This document shows positions 35,866 through 48,974 of a stretch of DNA of 64,000 bases, piece by piece. A program made the position numbers and the translations under genes. Every line of letters begins with the position of its first letter. Position 1 is the first letter of the stretch. A model generated the notes under the pieces. It searched no databases and had not been told where the DNA came from. It saw nothing but the letters and a program-made list of their open reading frames with translations. This DNA comes from Oenanthe sinensis (Eukaryota > Streptophyta > Magnoliopsida > Apiales > Apiaceae), in assembly GCA_028671895.1 (NCBI GenBank), contig CM053795.1:12731501-12795500 (forward strand), in the 5' to 3' direction.

Positions 35866-38400
35866 CTTGGTGTACTCTTTTCATCACTCAATAGGAGGTA
35901 GCTTTATGTAGCTTTTTCTAGATTGCTGATGACATTCTGGTACTGTTTACAGACTCTTTACGTTGAACAGAATTACACAAGTTTGTGAGGAAAAATCTTT
36001 AAATTTAGACGTTTAGTCATCAGAAAATTTCAAAGGCCTTGCTGAATTTAAAGACAAGCTGCCATCATCGCTTCTGAGATTAACATTTTATCCAAATATT
36101 ATTCGTTATTATCAGTACTTAAAAAATGGTCTCATATCTACTTTTACCCTCAGTCATATATATCCCGGTAAACTGCTACTGGACAGTGGAGACCGATTAC
36201 TTGGTCTTCCTTAGGAAAACTAGTATACACTACTGCTTTATTTTTCTGTCAAAGTAAAGAATATATACACAGTAGCAGAAATAGGGTTTAGCAAGGATCT
36301 TAGGTCTATACTTGCAGACACATGTCTCCACATTTTTAGGACATTTTTAACTACAGTAGAAAATTGGTTCGCGGTGGCGTTTCATCTTCAACAGTTTGTG
36401 CAGTGCGAAGTCATAAATTTTAATAATCATAAATTTGATTTATAATTTCTCAAAAAAAAAAAGATTTATAATCAATATTTATTTAAAATTAATTTAAGAC
36501 GGCGACTCAAAGTGTTACATTATTACATATGCCGTATGTGGATTTTGTGTCAATTCCTGCGTAACATCATCATATGTGAATTATTAAGAGCTAATAAATA
36601 AAAATTCAACTCTGACTCCAGTTATAACCTTATTGAATTATTAAGAGCTAAACTTTTATGTTATATTTATTCATATAATAAATTAAGAATCTTTAGAAGG
36701 TTCTAATACGTACTGTTCCCCTATGACAACTGATGGCCTGGGATTTTCAGACACAATCCGTAGGATCATGGTGGCCATTATCGAGAGTGTTTCTGTGTTC
36801 TAAGGTGTGTATTTGTGTATAGTAAATTGGGCTTAATCTTTTCCTCCTCTTTCTTTTTTATCTCCTTTTTTGGTGTGTCATCCTGTCTACTTTCTTTTTG
36901 GACATCTCAACCTGGGTGTAGTGCCTACTGCCTAGGCTATTCGACTCATCGAGGCTAAGTGACTTTGAGAGTGATTAAGTAGTTGAGTCATTTATAACAA
37001 GTGTTACTATAAATTAGGTAGAGTTGTCCTGGTTTTTGGCAGGAACGGGGCCGTATGTGGGTCTTCCGTAACTCCGCAGCCGTAGCTCATGGACTGTGGG
37101 GAGAATTTATGAGCCATCAACAACATTATTATTATTCTTATTATTATTATTATTGAAGTCTAGGTAATAGTTACTGTGCCATTGAAAACAAGCCAATAAT
37201 GATCAATTATGTACTCCCAAGTCAGTACAGCACTACAGAATTTAAATATTTTCACAAGTTTAACAGAATTCGAAAAATTAGTCTTCCAATTGTTCTTTCT
37301 ATATACCATATTTAAATATTTTACAGAGTTTCTTAGACAATATTTGGAAACATAAAATTTATTTTAAATAACATGAGTTGTTATTTTAAAATATATATAT
37401 ATATATATAAATTGAGTTGTTATTTTAACTTCTTAAATTTATATATAATATTTAAATTTCCTGGATTCTAAATGAAAATTAAATTAAATTTCATTATTCA
37501 AATATGTTATTCGATTAAATTTAAAATTTTAAATGAAATTCAAATTTTCAAACAAACCTAAATTCGAAAATTTAGCATAACTTTTTCAACCTAGTAAAAT
37601 TAAATTAAATAAATGCTTTGTCAATAAAAGGAAACTAGGCCAAGCTTGTTAATTAGGCAGATTATTCTGAAAACGTCCCGATAAATCGATGAGGTAGGTG
37701 TTACATTTGTTTCCATTCTCTTGTTAATTAACCTAACTCAGAGTTGGCTTTGCACTAGTCTCTTTCACTGCTTTCAACTACGAAACTCCAATTTGGTGTC
37801 GACCAAGAGATCTCTTCCAAGGAGCTGCCTTCCAACGATCTGGCTTACATTTCAATGGTTATGTTATTTTTTAATCAACTTTTCTATATGTCAACTTAAT
37901 AATGTGTCGTAAACTCATAAAACAAAACAGCCGGACAAATATACTTACTGTTCTTTATTTTTGTTGGTGGCCCGAACTAATGACCATACTCCTAAATTGG
38001 CATAATTTATATATTAGGATTTAGGAATGAGTAATTGTAGGTCGTAAATGATAATAATTGAATTTTAAAACACTTAAATAATTGATTTAGATCAGGTCCG
38101 GTTCTAAAATTCATATCGCGTGTAGTTATTTATTATTTAGAAGGATTTATGTTGGATTTCAGTTATATCAATTTTTTAAATATGTTATAATAAATCAAAT
38201 ATATAGATTTTTTCACGAGTATGAAAAATCATAAATTTGTTTTTTTTAACTGTATACTTCACTGATATGAGTGAAGACATATAAATCTACTCGGCCAATG
38301 TAATATTATTAATAAACGAAATTCTGATTTAATTTATTTTATAATGTGTTCATTAAATAGCATTTATTTTTATAGAATACCATATAATCCTTTATTAAGC
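35866..38400. other. NUDT14 3' flank and intergenic
   Basis: No gene supported. A GC-richer block at about 36880-37110 ('ggaacggggccgtatgtggg', 'ccgcagccgtagctcatgg') followed by (att)n at 37121-37155 may be an unassigned element. (TA)n occurs at 37390-37409. Short open frames here have no family resemblance. Confidence 0.5.
37121..37155. repeat. (ATT)n microsatellite
   Basis: About eleven units with one interruption (ttctt). Confidence 0.9.
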
Positions 38401-38419
38401 AATTATTTGTATCGACAAA

Positions 38420-40255
38420 TGGGAGTCGACTCTCTCTCCCTTCTCTTCCCTTTCTTCCCTTTCCCCTTTTCTAACCCTAATTTCTCTACTCTCTCTTCTC
38501 AAATCTTTTCTTTCTCATGTTCTGTTCCAAACATGCTCGCATCATGTCTCACTTCCTTGTCTTTTATCTTACTTTCATTATTTCGACCTTGAAACTCTAT
38601 TGGCTGGGTTAAGTTACCAACCATTTGTTGACCTTGAAGGTTCACACATCAAGTTGCTTCTACACACGAGATCTCTAGTCAAATTATCATTTTTTACGTT
38701 TCGCGTTTCAGAATATGATAGTCTTGAAAAGAGAATATAACAAGTTGCAGGTTTATTTGAGACTCTTCAAACGACGCTTCATACACATGAATTCTCTCCT
38801 CAACATATGGATTTCAACTTCAAAAACGGTTTGTAAAGGAATATCCAGAGGAATAAAAACACGATTGTTTCTACTTTTGAAAATGTCATGGTGCTTTCTC
38901 CTAAAGGAAGACACAAGACCTTCTTCCAGGCGTTTAAAAATGGTCATAGTGCTCGTATGAACAAATCTGGTGTACTACATCTTTTCAAACCTTCTCATGA
39001 ATTTAATAGTACAAGTTCTGTCACTTTGTTACCAAATTTTTAATTTTTTGGATTTGTGTTGGTGGCAGAAACTATTACTTTATTTGGTTGAAGATTGATG
39101 TTATTTACTTGGATGTTCAAAAAAGGAATATTAACTTTGATACCAATTTTCTATGGTGTTTGTCTATGATGTGTTTTTTTAGTCCTATGTGATAACATAG
39201 TTGAGCAAATGATAATATTTGTATAAAATCAACGATTGATTTCTTGAAGACTGCTAAGAGCTATGATTGTGTTGATATTATGGTTTTTCTCTATGCACAC
39301 TCTAATGACTACAAAACAATGGGTCACCCGCAATGCACTCGCTCATTTTCTCCTAAACATGTTGGTTGTACTTGCCCTCACACTCCTGATTTGATACAGA
39401 TGGAAGGGAGCCCGTTTTTGTCAAGTTGGGTTAAGTTGTCAAATGTTCATCTCCCGTATCGAAAGGTCAAAGGTTTATTCTCCCTTAGTAAAGCGATAAG
39501 CCTACCTATTACCTTGTCTCCAGACACTCTCCAAGCCATTCAAGACGGTGAACTACATGATGAAGCTGTTTTGCTCCTTAGTATGGGGGGTTCTTGACCC
39601 TAGATTTCAAATAGTGATGGTTGCTCTCTATGCACAACTGGATGAGCATGAGACGATGGTCAAGGTTCAATTTCAGGAGCTTTCTCAATGTTCTCATTGT
39701 TTCTCTCCTAAACATGTTGTTTGCACTTGTCCTTACCTTGAGAAACTAATCAATTATGAAAGATTTAGGCTAGTTCCAGGGTCTACATATATTGATCATG
39801 AACCAAAGCACTCTTCTGAACTCTCTCTTCCCGGTGCACACTCCAAAAATGATTTTATGTTCATGGATGAAGAGGGTATCAGCCCTATGATGTTTATGAT
39901 TAATAATTATGCTGCTCTTATGCAGGTTCAGAACACACAGGTTGTCTGGCCTCATGTCAAGCCTTTTCGTCCCTTTGTGTTTCAACATGAAAATTCTACA
40001 CTTGCAGGCAATCTCATGAGATCGGTACAAATGGTAAACAAGCTCAGATGTCAAACACATGTAATAACCATGCAGGTGATAGTCTTGAACTCCTCTGGCA
40101 ACAGTTGGAAAGCAGCACGAGGTGTAGGATGTTTTTGTAATCATTGTAAACTTTCACATGAATTTCATGAACTTTGGATCTGCTCGTTAAATTTGTTTCT
40201 TGTGACTTCTAGTTTTGCTAGAGTTAGTTATCTTATCGTTTGTAACGTTTGAGAT
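38420..40255 (+). pseudogene. Decayed unrecognised coding-like element
   Basis: A pyrimidine-rich leader (38425-38515) is followed by a coding-like stretch with internal stops (38711-39041; e.g. NTIVSTFENVMVLSPKGRHK). Then come two longer frames, 39244-39597 and 39548-40252. They contain two related segments: MVFLYAHSNDYKTMGH with FSPKHVGCTCPHTPDLI, and MVALYAQLDEHETM with CSHCFSPKHVVCTCPYLEKL. The second has a zinc-knuckle-like CxxCxxxxHxxC spacing. The last part ends in a possible A-rich tail near 40280-40310. I do not recognise the family; a degenerate non-LTR retrotransposon ORF1 or other transposon protein is the best guess. Confidence 0.45.
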
Positions 40256-42880
40256 CCGACTTTGTATTTTCTTTAATTCAAATTTATAAAATATAAACAA
40301 ATTAGTTAAAAAAATTATTTATACTATAAAAGGAAAAGGACAATAATAAAAAGGTAAAATGACGTGTTAGGTAGGCAACGAGACGACTGTATTTTATTTT
40401 TAATGAATGCAATTTTTTCTGTATTCAAACGTAACATAATTCCTTTATGACAAGTTGAATCACAAACACATTTTAAATTCAATAACATTCAACCCCAATT
40501 GTCACCCCGTATATAAAAAGTGAAACGTAACCTAAAAGATGTTATAAAATTATAGAGTGATTTCACGTCTACGGTGAAAGCATTCGATGGTAAGGACGCT
40601 AATTAACTGGAACTTAGAAACATAATACTTTTCATTTCCTGTACACCTTCTTAACTCCTTTATTGGTAAAAAAAAATTCCCAATAAATACTTCTTCATGT
40701 TAAGGATGTCCCTCCTTAAATTCTAAGAAACTCGAGTTTATAAAATATCTCGCATTAGGATCGGTCCTGAATTTTGAGATACTCTATGTCATCTCAAAAA
40801 AATTTGTCCAGTTAAAAATATTCATAACAAAATTGAGAATTTCGTTCTTATTATTAAATATTAATCTCTCATGACTTAAAAATTAGTATTCTCACGTTTG
40901 CTAACAAAATCATTAATCAAATCATCAAAATTAGAATTTGTTAGCATTTATTTCTCAGATAACATAATAAATTTATTTATTCATTTTAGTGACATAATCA
41001 ACTTCAATTTTGAAACATTCCATTTTCCATAAACTATGTTACAGAATAGGTAACACTATTCTATAAATAAGTGTGTAGTCGGATATCAATTCTATATTCT
41101 TCAAAGAGTTCAATATATCATTCCCTGTTTTCTATTTATTAATAAAATATATTCTTTTTTCTATTTGCTAATTAAAATATCTCTCTTTTGATTTTTGACT
41201 TCAAATAACTAGTTTGGTTTTGGAATTTTTTCATTCTAAGTTATTCTGGCAATTTTTTTTTAAAAAAATTGTCCTCTAACAATGGATGCATCATGCGATG
41301 ACTTGTATTGATTTTCCTCATAACCAATCATGTCTAGCATGTAAAACCTGGGATAAAAGAGAGGCAGAGCCGGTCTGAGGTGTGTGAGGTGTTCGACCGC
41401 GGACTTCTAATAAAATAGGGCACATTTTTTTTTTCATGTATGTGTATATATATGTATAATATATATTGAAATGAAAAAAAAATAGCAAAAAAAATTATAA
41501 TTTTTATTTTTGAATTTTAATATTTGTAAATAAAAAAGATTATAAAATATTATATATTTTAAAAAAATTTAATTATTATATTGAATAAGTAACATAAATT
41601 CTAGAAACACTAATATAGAAAATATGTTAATACAAATAAATATTTGTATTGGGAAATGTCACTAACTCTCTTTACTAGTTTTAATGATTTCATTAAAGTT
41701 AATTAATTTAAATATGTACATTAATTTTTTTGTGACAATATATACAATATTATATCATCCAAGTAATGATTCAATTTTTAGGTAATTAATTTATTTTAAA
41801 TTATATCTATTTTCATGTAAATATATTATATGAAACAAATCAATTTAAATATAAAATGAATTGAATAATGGGTTTATACAATAATACAAATTTAAACAAG
41901 TTTACATATAAATTAGTTTTTATCCATAAAAAATAGTTTGCTAGAAAACGTTGACTATAAAAATATTATTAGTGAGTTTGTTTCAAAAAAGGTTAGAAGA
42001 TCAGTTTTCAGATAATTTATGTAATCTATGTACTTATTTTATTTCTTTACAATTTTCAATTAATTTTTTTTATGTCATAAAATTATTTTATGCATTTTAG
42101 TTGTTGTATTTTTTTTACAATTGTCAACTAATTTTTATTATTCCATCAACTTTTACTTTCTTTAATTATTAGGACACTTTTTTAAAATTATGTACAGAGC
42201 ACTTCAAATATCAAGCACGGTTCTGAAGAGAAGTTGGAATTGCTAGTATTCTCCCGGCTTCTTTTGCTAACAAAATTTGATTGTATGGGGTGAATTTTCT
42301 GAAGTTTATTCTTCCCTCTTTTTTTGGATTACTTATATTCTTTCATGCTCTTCAATGAATTTTACGTTTGAATTGAAATAATTTCCATCAATAACGGGTT
42401 AGTAATTTCTCAGTTTCTTGACATCTTGACATTGATCTTCTGGTATTCGAAAACAAGAAGTACATAACGAATTTGTTTGTTCTCAATTCTCATATTGATA
42501 GTATCAGTTTGTTTTACAAGATAAATTATCTTATTGGAATAGTAGCAAGGGCCCAGGAACATCCGAACATACAACTATGAACTATACAAGTGATATTTCA
42601 ATAAATCAATTTAAATTTAAAAACATACATTATTTTATAAATAATTTGTATAGAATAGTAAGTATGTGTTTAATTTTGATTACTTTGATAAAAAATTGTT
42701 TAATTACCCTCTTTTTTTGAAGGAAAAAGTTAAATGTCCAAGAAGTTAATATTTTTTTATATATATTACGGATCGAACTAAATTCATTTAATTTGACTAT
42801 GCATATAATTTAATCTTATCTTGTCACAGTTATTTCTTAATATCATATTAAATTAAACGGTGCTAAATAAAAATCGTCCC
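40256..42880. other. Intergenic, AT-rich
   Basis: No gene seen. A patch at 41365-41412 ('gagccggtctgaggtgtgtg', 'ttcgaccgcggacttctaa') resembles terminal sequence of a transposon type also hinted at near 52090 and 56530. The rest is AT-rich. Confidence 0.5.
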
Positions 42881-42894
42881 AATCCAGGTTATAT

Positions 42895-43312
42895 TGGGAG
42901 ATGTGTTTTAAAAAGCGGCGATTAATTGTCCGATTAATTGGTAAACGGACGAGTTCGCTTTCGATTAAGCGGAAATCGGGTTGGAAGACTTTTTTTTAGA
43001 AAAAAATCGGTCGAAAATAGGGTGAGACGTGAAAAATTGATCGAAATACTCAAAAAATTAATATATAAAAATTTAATAATTAATAATAATTAGTATATAT
43101 TTTAAATATATAATATTTTTACAAATCTTAATACCTAATTACAATACGGACTAATGATATGTGGTTTTCTTTAAAGTTTATGATACTTTGACGGTATTTA
43201 AATTAATTTTTTTGAATTAATGCTTCGATTAATCTGATTAATTAGTTATTAATATCTAACTAATTATTATAAGATATTTTCACCGATTCATTTTAATTTC
43301 GGTCTTTTAAAC
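42895..43312. mobile_element. TIR element with 'gattaatcgg' words (hAT-like, tentative)
   Basis: The left end 'gtgttttaaaaagcggcgat' resembles the reverse complement of the right end, 'ttcggtcttttaaacac'. Subterminal 'cgattaattggtaaacgga' and 'cgattaatctgattaatta' occur on opposite sides. No target duplication was resolved. Confidence 0.45.
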
Positions 43313-43420
43313 ACTGAACCCTAGAGAGGCAAAATTTTGGCTTGGAGTAGGGTAGGGCATGCGAGTTGCGTCCACAGTCCAGAACACAATCATGGCAAAA
43401 TGGCAAAACACATCATAAAA

Positions 43421-44316
43421 TACAGTACGACCTTAATAAATGAATACCGCTTGAACAAGAAATATATATTCATTTAGTGATATTATTTATTTATCGATAA
43501 ATTAATATAATATTTATTTATTAATAAATGAATATTAATTCATTTATATAATAATTTTTAGATTTTTTTAATTATATTATTTTATACTCCCTCCATCTCA
43601 AAATAATTATCTTATTTTGACTTTTTTAAACCAAATTAAACAATTTTTGACCGAATATTACACAAACTGTATAAATAAGAAAAAATTAAAAATTATATCA
43701 TTAGAAAATATATCTAATAAACTTTAAAATGTATTTTTCAGTTTTTGAAAAATATAAAATAATAAATTTTAATTTACAATCAAAATTGGGTCAATTTGAC
43801 CCCAAAAAAAATCAAATAAGACACTTATTATGAGATATGGAGAGTATATATTATATTCAAATGTACCTAGAACTCACCATGGTTATAACTTTTATGTAAA
43901 TTTTATTACATTCATTTTTTTCAAATTCTAGATTAGTTGTACTATACATATGGAATAGATAAAGTGCATATATACGTATTACACAAAACTAAGGATAAGA
44001 TGCATTTTGATGGAGATAAGAAATAATCAATTTTAAAGACATTTTTCAAAATTATATGACTTATTAATATGTTTGAAAATTATTATTAGATGAAATGTAT
44101 TCATATATTTTATAAATAAAAATATATTATTTAAAATATAGTGATTATTCATTTATAGTTACATGGGGCTTATAATCACAACATTTTTATTTATTAATTT
44201 ATGCATTTAGTGAATTTAGTCATTAGGTCCATTTGCCCAAATTGGGATTGAAAAAATTTATTCATTTATCAAAATTATTGATTTATCGAACATTCATTTA
44301 TCGAAATTATGGTGTA
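43421..44316. mobile_element. TIR element 'tacagtacgacctta', with nested MITE
   Basis: The left end 'tacagtacgaccttaataaa' and the reverse complement of the right end, 'tacaccataatttcgataaa', match at most positions, and both continue into 'tgaat' words. A Stowaway-type MITE (43587-43844) is inserted inside. Non-coding. Confidence 0.6.
43587..43844. mobile_element. Stowaway-type MITE, nested
   Basis: TA flanks. Left 'ctccctccatctcaaaataa', right 'ttattatgagatatggagag'. The inner arms 'cttattttgac' and 'gtcaatttgac...aaataag' are complementary. It lies within the element at 43421-44316, so it inserted later. Confidence 0.8.
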
Positions 44317-45428
44317 GCTAAAAAATTATTGAGTTTGTGTCACCCCTCGTCGCAGTCACTTTCATATAATTTTTTGTGATTCATGTACAATAATAATTTG
44401 TGATTTTCAGTGGTGTATTGACTAGAATATTATTAGTGTTATATGTACAGAAAAATCAGATTCAATTAAATTTTTGTAATATTTAATTTTTAAATATTTA
44501 TCATTGTGTTGTAATAGTATAAAACAAAATTTATATGACCTTCATCTTAAAATATATTTTTAAAATATATAAATAAATTACTTACACATGATATTTTAAT
44601 ATGATTTTTTCTGTATTAACTAAAAGTTCAAATATTTATACAAAATAAAAATTATATCAAAATATCACTTTCATATCCTGTTCTATGCCCACTTGCCAGC
44701 CACTTCCAGTTCGTCGTATAGCAAGGCGGCTATTTATTTCTAAGTTCATTTGACTCAATAATTATTTTTGGTCTTTTCAAAGATAATTATTTTTGGCCGT
44801 CGCCAAAAATAGATAAACAATAATTGCCCTGATCGCCTATTAATTGTTTTTATTTAAAAAAGTTATTCACAGGTTTGATCTCTATTTATATGTACAAAAT
44901 GTTCTACAGGCCTTGGAAGTTCCAAAAATATAAATATTTTCTTGAATAAGATTATAAAAATATAAATTAAAAAAAGTAAATAGTGGTCATTGAAGTGGTC
45001 ATCTCTCTCTCCTTCTAGGATTTTACATATCATTCTACTTATTCGTTTGATTCTAGCTTTTTTTACACTATTTGTTATCAATTCAGGATTAATTGTCAGT
45101 TTATTTCTAGGGATCTCTTATTGTCAACATCACCGATTAGTTTAGTGTTCCAAAGGAAATTCATAGTATTTAGAAGTTTCTATCTATCTTTTTCATGTTT
45201 AATTTTTAGTCGATTTTGACATTATTAGTATTAAGCATTGTTAAGAAAAATCGTGGAGTGGTAAAAAAATTTGATCTTAGAATCAGTATTCAGTTATCTA
45301 GAATTTGATCTTAAAAAGTTGATATGATAAATATCAACTTTACGGAACTAGTAATTCCTGGGAGGGGGAAGATCTAGAATTTTAGAAGTATCACATGTGT
45401 ATTAAAATCAATGATGCATAAAATCAAT
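44317..45428. other. Intergenic, nothing assignable
   Basis: AT-rich. The minus-strand frame 44863-45081 is unsupported. Confidence 0.5.
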
Positions 45429-45650
45429 GAGGGTGTTTGGGGGAACTTTTTTCCAGAATAAGTCAACTTATTTTAAGACAAAGTTAGAGATTTCTAACTT
45501 TTTTCCGGAAAAAATTGACTTTTTTTTGCAACTTATAGAATCTCAAATATACATTAAATACTTGTATAAAAAACATTTATCAAAATATGAAATTTTTACG
45601 CGAAAATAAGTTCAAAAGAACTTATTTTTAAGTCCAGCCAAACAGGCCAA
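45429..45650. mobile_element. MITE with 'gtgtttgg...ccaaaca' ends
   Basis: Begins 'gggtgtttgggggaac' and ends 'gtccagccaaacaggcc'. Inside, 'agaataagtcaacttatttt' and 'aataagttcaaaagaactta' support inverted structure. Non-coding. Confidence 0.55.
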
Positions 45651-46357
45651 ATGTCTCTTATTTATAGCCTATATTCATTTGCATTCGTACGCAACTTCTT
45701 GGCAGTTTCTTATGAGGTATGTCCTTAATGAGATTTTGTAATTGCATTAATTTTAAAAACCAAAAGTATATGGTAACGTTTTAGCTTGTTTGATACTATC
45801 ATTTTAATTTAATTTGTAATGTTTTTTCTTAATCAAATATGCCATAAAAATTGAATGGTTACGTTTTTTTGTTTTTAAGGTTTCTAAAGTTTCATAAATT
45901 GTCGATACTGTCATTTTATATTAAAGTTTTGTGCCTAGTAAGGGTGTGCTATAAATGTTGGTTTTTTAGATCATTTATTGGTGTGTATTATCTGTCGTCA
46001 GTTGACGATTATGTGTCATTTTAGACGACTTCTTTATCTGTTATGAAAATTGACAATTCATAAAAATAAGAAAAAGGTAGGATGGTTGGAAGGAACAATA
46101 AAAGGGAAGTATATTTTTATTTGTTTATGAGTAATCAGAGTTTTATGCCCCCTTTGGTTAGATATATATAAAATTCTATTTATTAAGTATTTAAACATGA
46201 TAGATAATAATAAATATTTTGGTAATGTTACATTTACTCGGTTTTTGTGGTTGATTTGGTGATTTTTCAGACTCACTTGGATGAGAAAAAAGGTAAAGAA
46301 AATGTGGATGAAGACAAGAATTTGGATTTAATGGCGGAAATAACAAGACGTGACTAG
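45651..46357 (+). CDS. Candidate two-exon small protein, unrecognised
   Basis: An ATG at 45651 opens 22 codons (MSLIYSLYSFAFVRNFLAVS) ending at TATGAG|gtatgt. An acceptor, tttttcag, at 46270 continues in frame for 28 codons (THLDEKKGKENVDEDKNLDL...) to TAG. The product would be 50 residues with a hydrophobic N-terminus and a charged C-terminus. The evidence is only matched splice sites and phase, next to a MITE. It could be chance or part of a longer untranslated transcript. Confidence 0.18.
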
Positions 46358-47226
46358 TTTTTTAACATTGGGAACTCACAAAACTTCAAGAATTTTCGGT
46401 GTTCATGTTAGGGAGTCACTATGTAAATTGATATTTTTATAATAATTTTAGGGCATTTTTTTTCCCTTTCGAAGTTTTTTCCATATGATTTTACTCTTAG
46501 GGGTTTTAACGAGGCTCATTTTATCAATATAAAGATTTTTTATTATCTAAACTTGTGAGTGAATCTCTTTCTTATGGGTCGTTCGACTCATGAATTGGTT
46601 AAGCACACGTTTCGGTTAGATTATAAACTTTTATTATCTTTGTGATATATTATCGGATATTATATATCAATAAAATGATTATTGGTTTTTACAAAAAAAA
46701 AGATTATAAAATGATATTCAAATTTTGGATAAAATTCAAATGCAATGATAACTTTAACGGATAGCAATGATGATAATAATTATTAGAATATTCAGTTGGA
46801 CCATTTTTTAATATTGAATTTCGAATTTTGAAGTACTAGTAACTTCATATTAATAATTGATAAAAGAAAGCCCCAAACTTTCTCAAAACAATTTTATTTA
46901 ATAATTCCTTCATCTCATTTAATTGTTATTATTTAAAGTATTAATAAACAGTTACGGACGGATGGAGCACATGGCGCAGCAGAGTAACTGTAACTTCATG
47001 GTTCCAACAGCAAATTTGGTAGAATTGAAGTGTTTTTAAATAATAACTTGTTCGCCCAGAGAGTACACAGACCTGAATATTGTCAACTTTAATTTCTAAT
47101 TTGGAGCCTGGCAAGTGGCAAGGTTGACTTAAAATTATGGCAAAAACGCATGGGGATGCAAAGCATACTTGTATTATTGAAAAGATGCACTTGGGTATTG
47201 GAGTAAAAAAAAGCTAAAATCTGTCC
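46358..47226. other. Upstream region of the P450 gene
   Basis: No gene. A very short Stowaway-like remnant (about 46905-46965: 'ttccttcatctcatttaatt' to 'acggacggatgga') is present. The remainder is AT-rich. Confidence 0.5.
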
Positions 47227-47233
47227 TATAAAT
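47227..47233 (+). promoter_or_regulatory. TATA box of P450 gene
   Basis: 'tataaat' lies 133 bp upstream of the start codon, in a typical 'cctataaatat' context. Confidence 0.6.
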
Positions 47234-47359
47234 ATGATGTGCCTGAACTCAATCTGTACTCAACTTTTCATATACTACTTCTGTACCTTAGGCTCTAAAA
47301 TAGTTGGTTAGTTCTGTTAGTACCAACCAACTTGAAATCAGACTCCCCATCCACAACAC

Positions 47360-48974
47360 ATGGAGTTTTATCTAAGCTATCTTTTTCTGTCCTTCATTTT
47401 CTTGCTTGCAGGGTATTGCAGCTCATTCTTTCAACGAAGAAAGCTTCCACCAGGTCCGAGAGGGCTCCCTATTCTCGGAAACTTACTTCAGATTGGCCCC
47501 AATCCCCACCAGTCCTTGGCCAGGCTTGCAAAGAAATATGGACCTCTCATGACCATTCATCAAGGCAGTGTCACAACAATTGTTGCTTCTTCAGCAGATA
47601 TGGCGCGGCTCGTTCTCCAAAAGCACGACGCAGATATGTCTGGCAGGATAATCCCTGATGCCATCACCACGCTGGAGCACCCCTCCCATGCAGTGGCGTG
47701 GCTGCACGCAGGAGAAGAGTGGCGGTTGATCCGACGAGTTTTAACTACTTTTTTAACAAACTCAAACAAGTTAGACTCGTTATGTGAGCTACGTCGTGGT
47801 GTGATGGTACAAATGGTTCAACATGTCAAAAAAATTAGCCAATTAGAAGAAGAAAAAGGCGTGGAAATTGCAAAGTTGGCCTTTACAACAGCTCTAAACC
47901 AAATGTCAAACACTTGCTTTTCTACCAGTGTAGATGAGTACAACTATCAAGATAGCAAAGGATTCAAGAATGCTGTAGCAACTATTATGGAGATTGCTAT
48001 GAAATTCAACGTCGCAGATTACTTTCCTCTGCTCAAAGCCTTTGATCCTCAGAGATTAAAGCCTATGGCTAACGCTGCATACGGTTGCCTGGAGGGACTA
48101 TGCGATAAGTATATTTATCAGCGCTTAGAACATAGAGAGAAAAAGTTACCAAGACACGGAGATCTCTTGGATTCCTTGATTGATTTCAGCCAAGAAAATG
48201 AATCTGATTTCACCTTGAAACACATTCAAGTCTTATTAGTGGTACGGACAACACTTTGAAGCATTTTCATAATATTTATGGTATATTTGGCAAGAACTAA
48301 AATATCTTACTATTGCACACAGCACACAGCTAATGCAAATTCAATTTTTTTTTCATTTTCAGGAGTTATTCTTAGCAGGAACCGAAACTAGTACCAACAC
48401 AACTGAATGGGCAATGACTGAGCTGATACTCCATCCGGACAAGATGATGAAGCTACAGAATGAAATCGCTGAATCAGTTAGAGGAAAAGGAAGGATAGAA
48501 GAATCCGAGCTTCTCAAACTACCTTACTTGCAAGCAGTTGTGAAAGAAACAATGAGGTTGCATTTAGCTGTTCCATTTTTAGTGCCCCACAAGACTGAAG
48601 CAAATGTTAACCTTAACGGTTATGAGATACCAAAGAACACACAAGTGCTAGTCAATGCATGGGCAATTGCTAGAGATTCTAAATCCTGGGAAAACCCGAC
48701 AAGTTTTAAGCCCGAAAGATTCTTGAACTCGGAAGTGGATTTCAAGGGACAGCATTTCTCATTTCTTCCATTTGGTTCGGGTCGTCGGATGTGCCCCGGA
48801 ATACCACTGGCACACAGAGTGGTGAGCTTGATGATAGCTTCATTGGTTTATCATTTTAAATGGAAGCTTCCACATGGCATGAAACCTGAGGAACTTGATA
48901 TGAATCAGAGTTTTGGACTTACCCTCGTGAGAGCTGTCCCGCTGGTTGCTGTGCCCATCACCTTGAATGAATAA
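47360..48974 (+). CDS. Cytochrome P450, CYP76-like, two exons
   Basis: Exons 47360-48241 and 48363-48974 join in phase 0 (intron 121 bp) to 497 residues, the usual size. In order: an N-terminal membrane anchor (YLSYLFLSFIFLLAGYC), the proline hinge LPPGPRGLPILGNLLQIG, the I-helix oxygen-binding motif LFLAGTETSTN, the K-helix KETMRLH (ExxR), the PERF motif FKPERF, and the heme loop FLPFGSGRRMCPG with the thiolate Cys. The single intron lies just before the I-helix, as in A-type P450s. Overall wording (NQMSNTCFS, NVADYFPLLKAFDPQ, HFKWKLPHGM) fits clan 71, family CYP76, which acts on monoterpenoids and other specialised metabolites in the ER. Substrate cannot be told. All key residues are intact. 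A relic of its exon 2 lies 0.8 kb downstream. Confidence 0.93.

Noticed and set aside
36880..37110. GC-richer block considered as a tRNA-derived SINE
   Set aside because: No convincing A and B box pair or target duplication was seen, so it is left unassigned.
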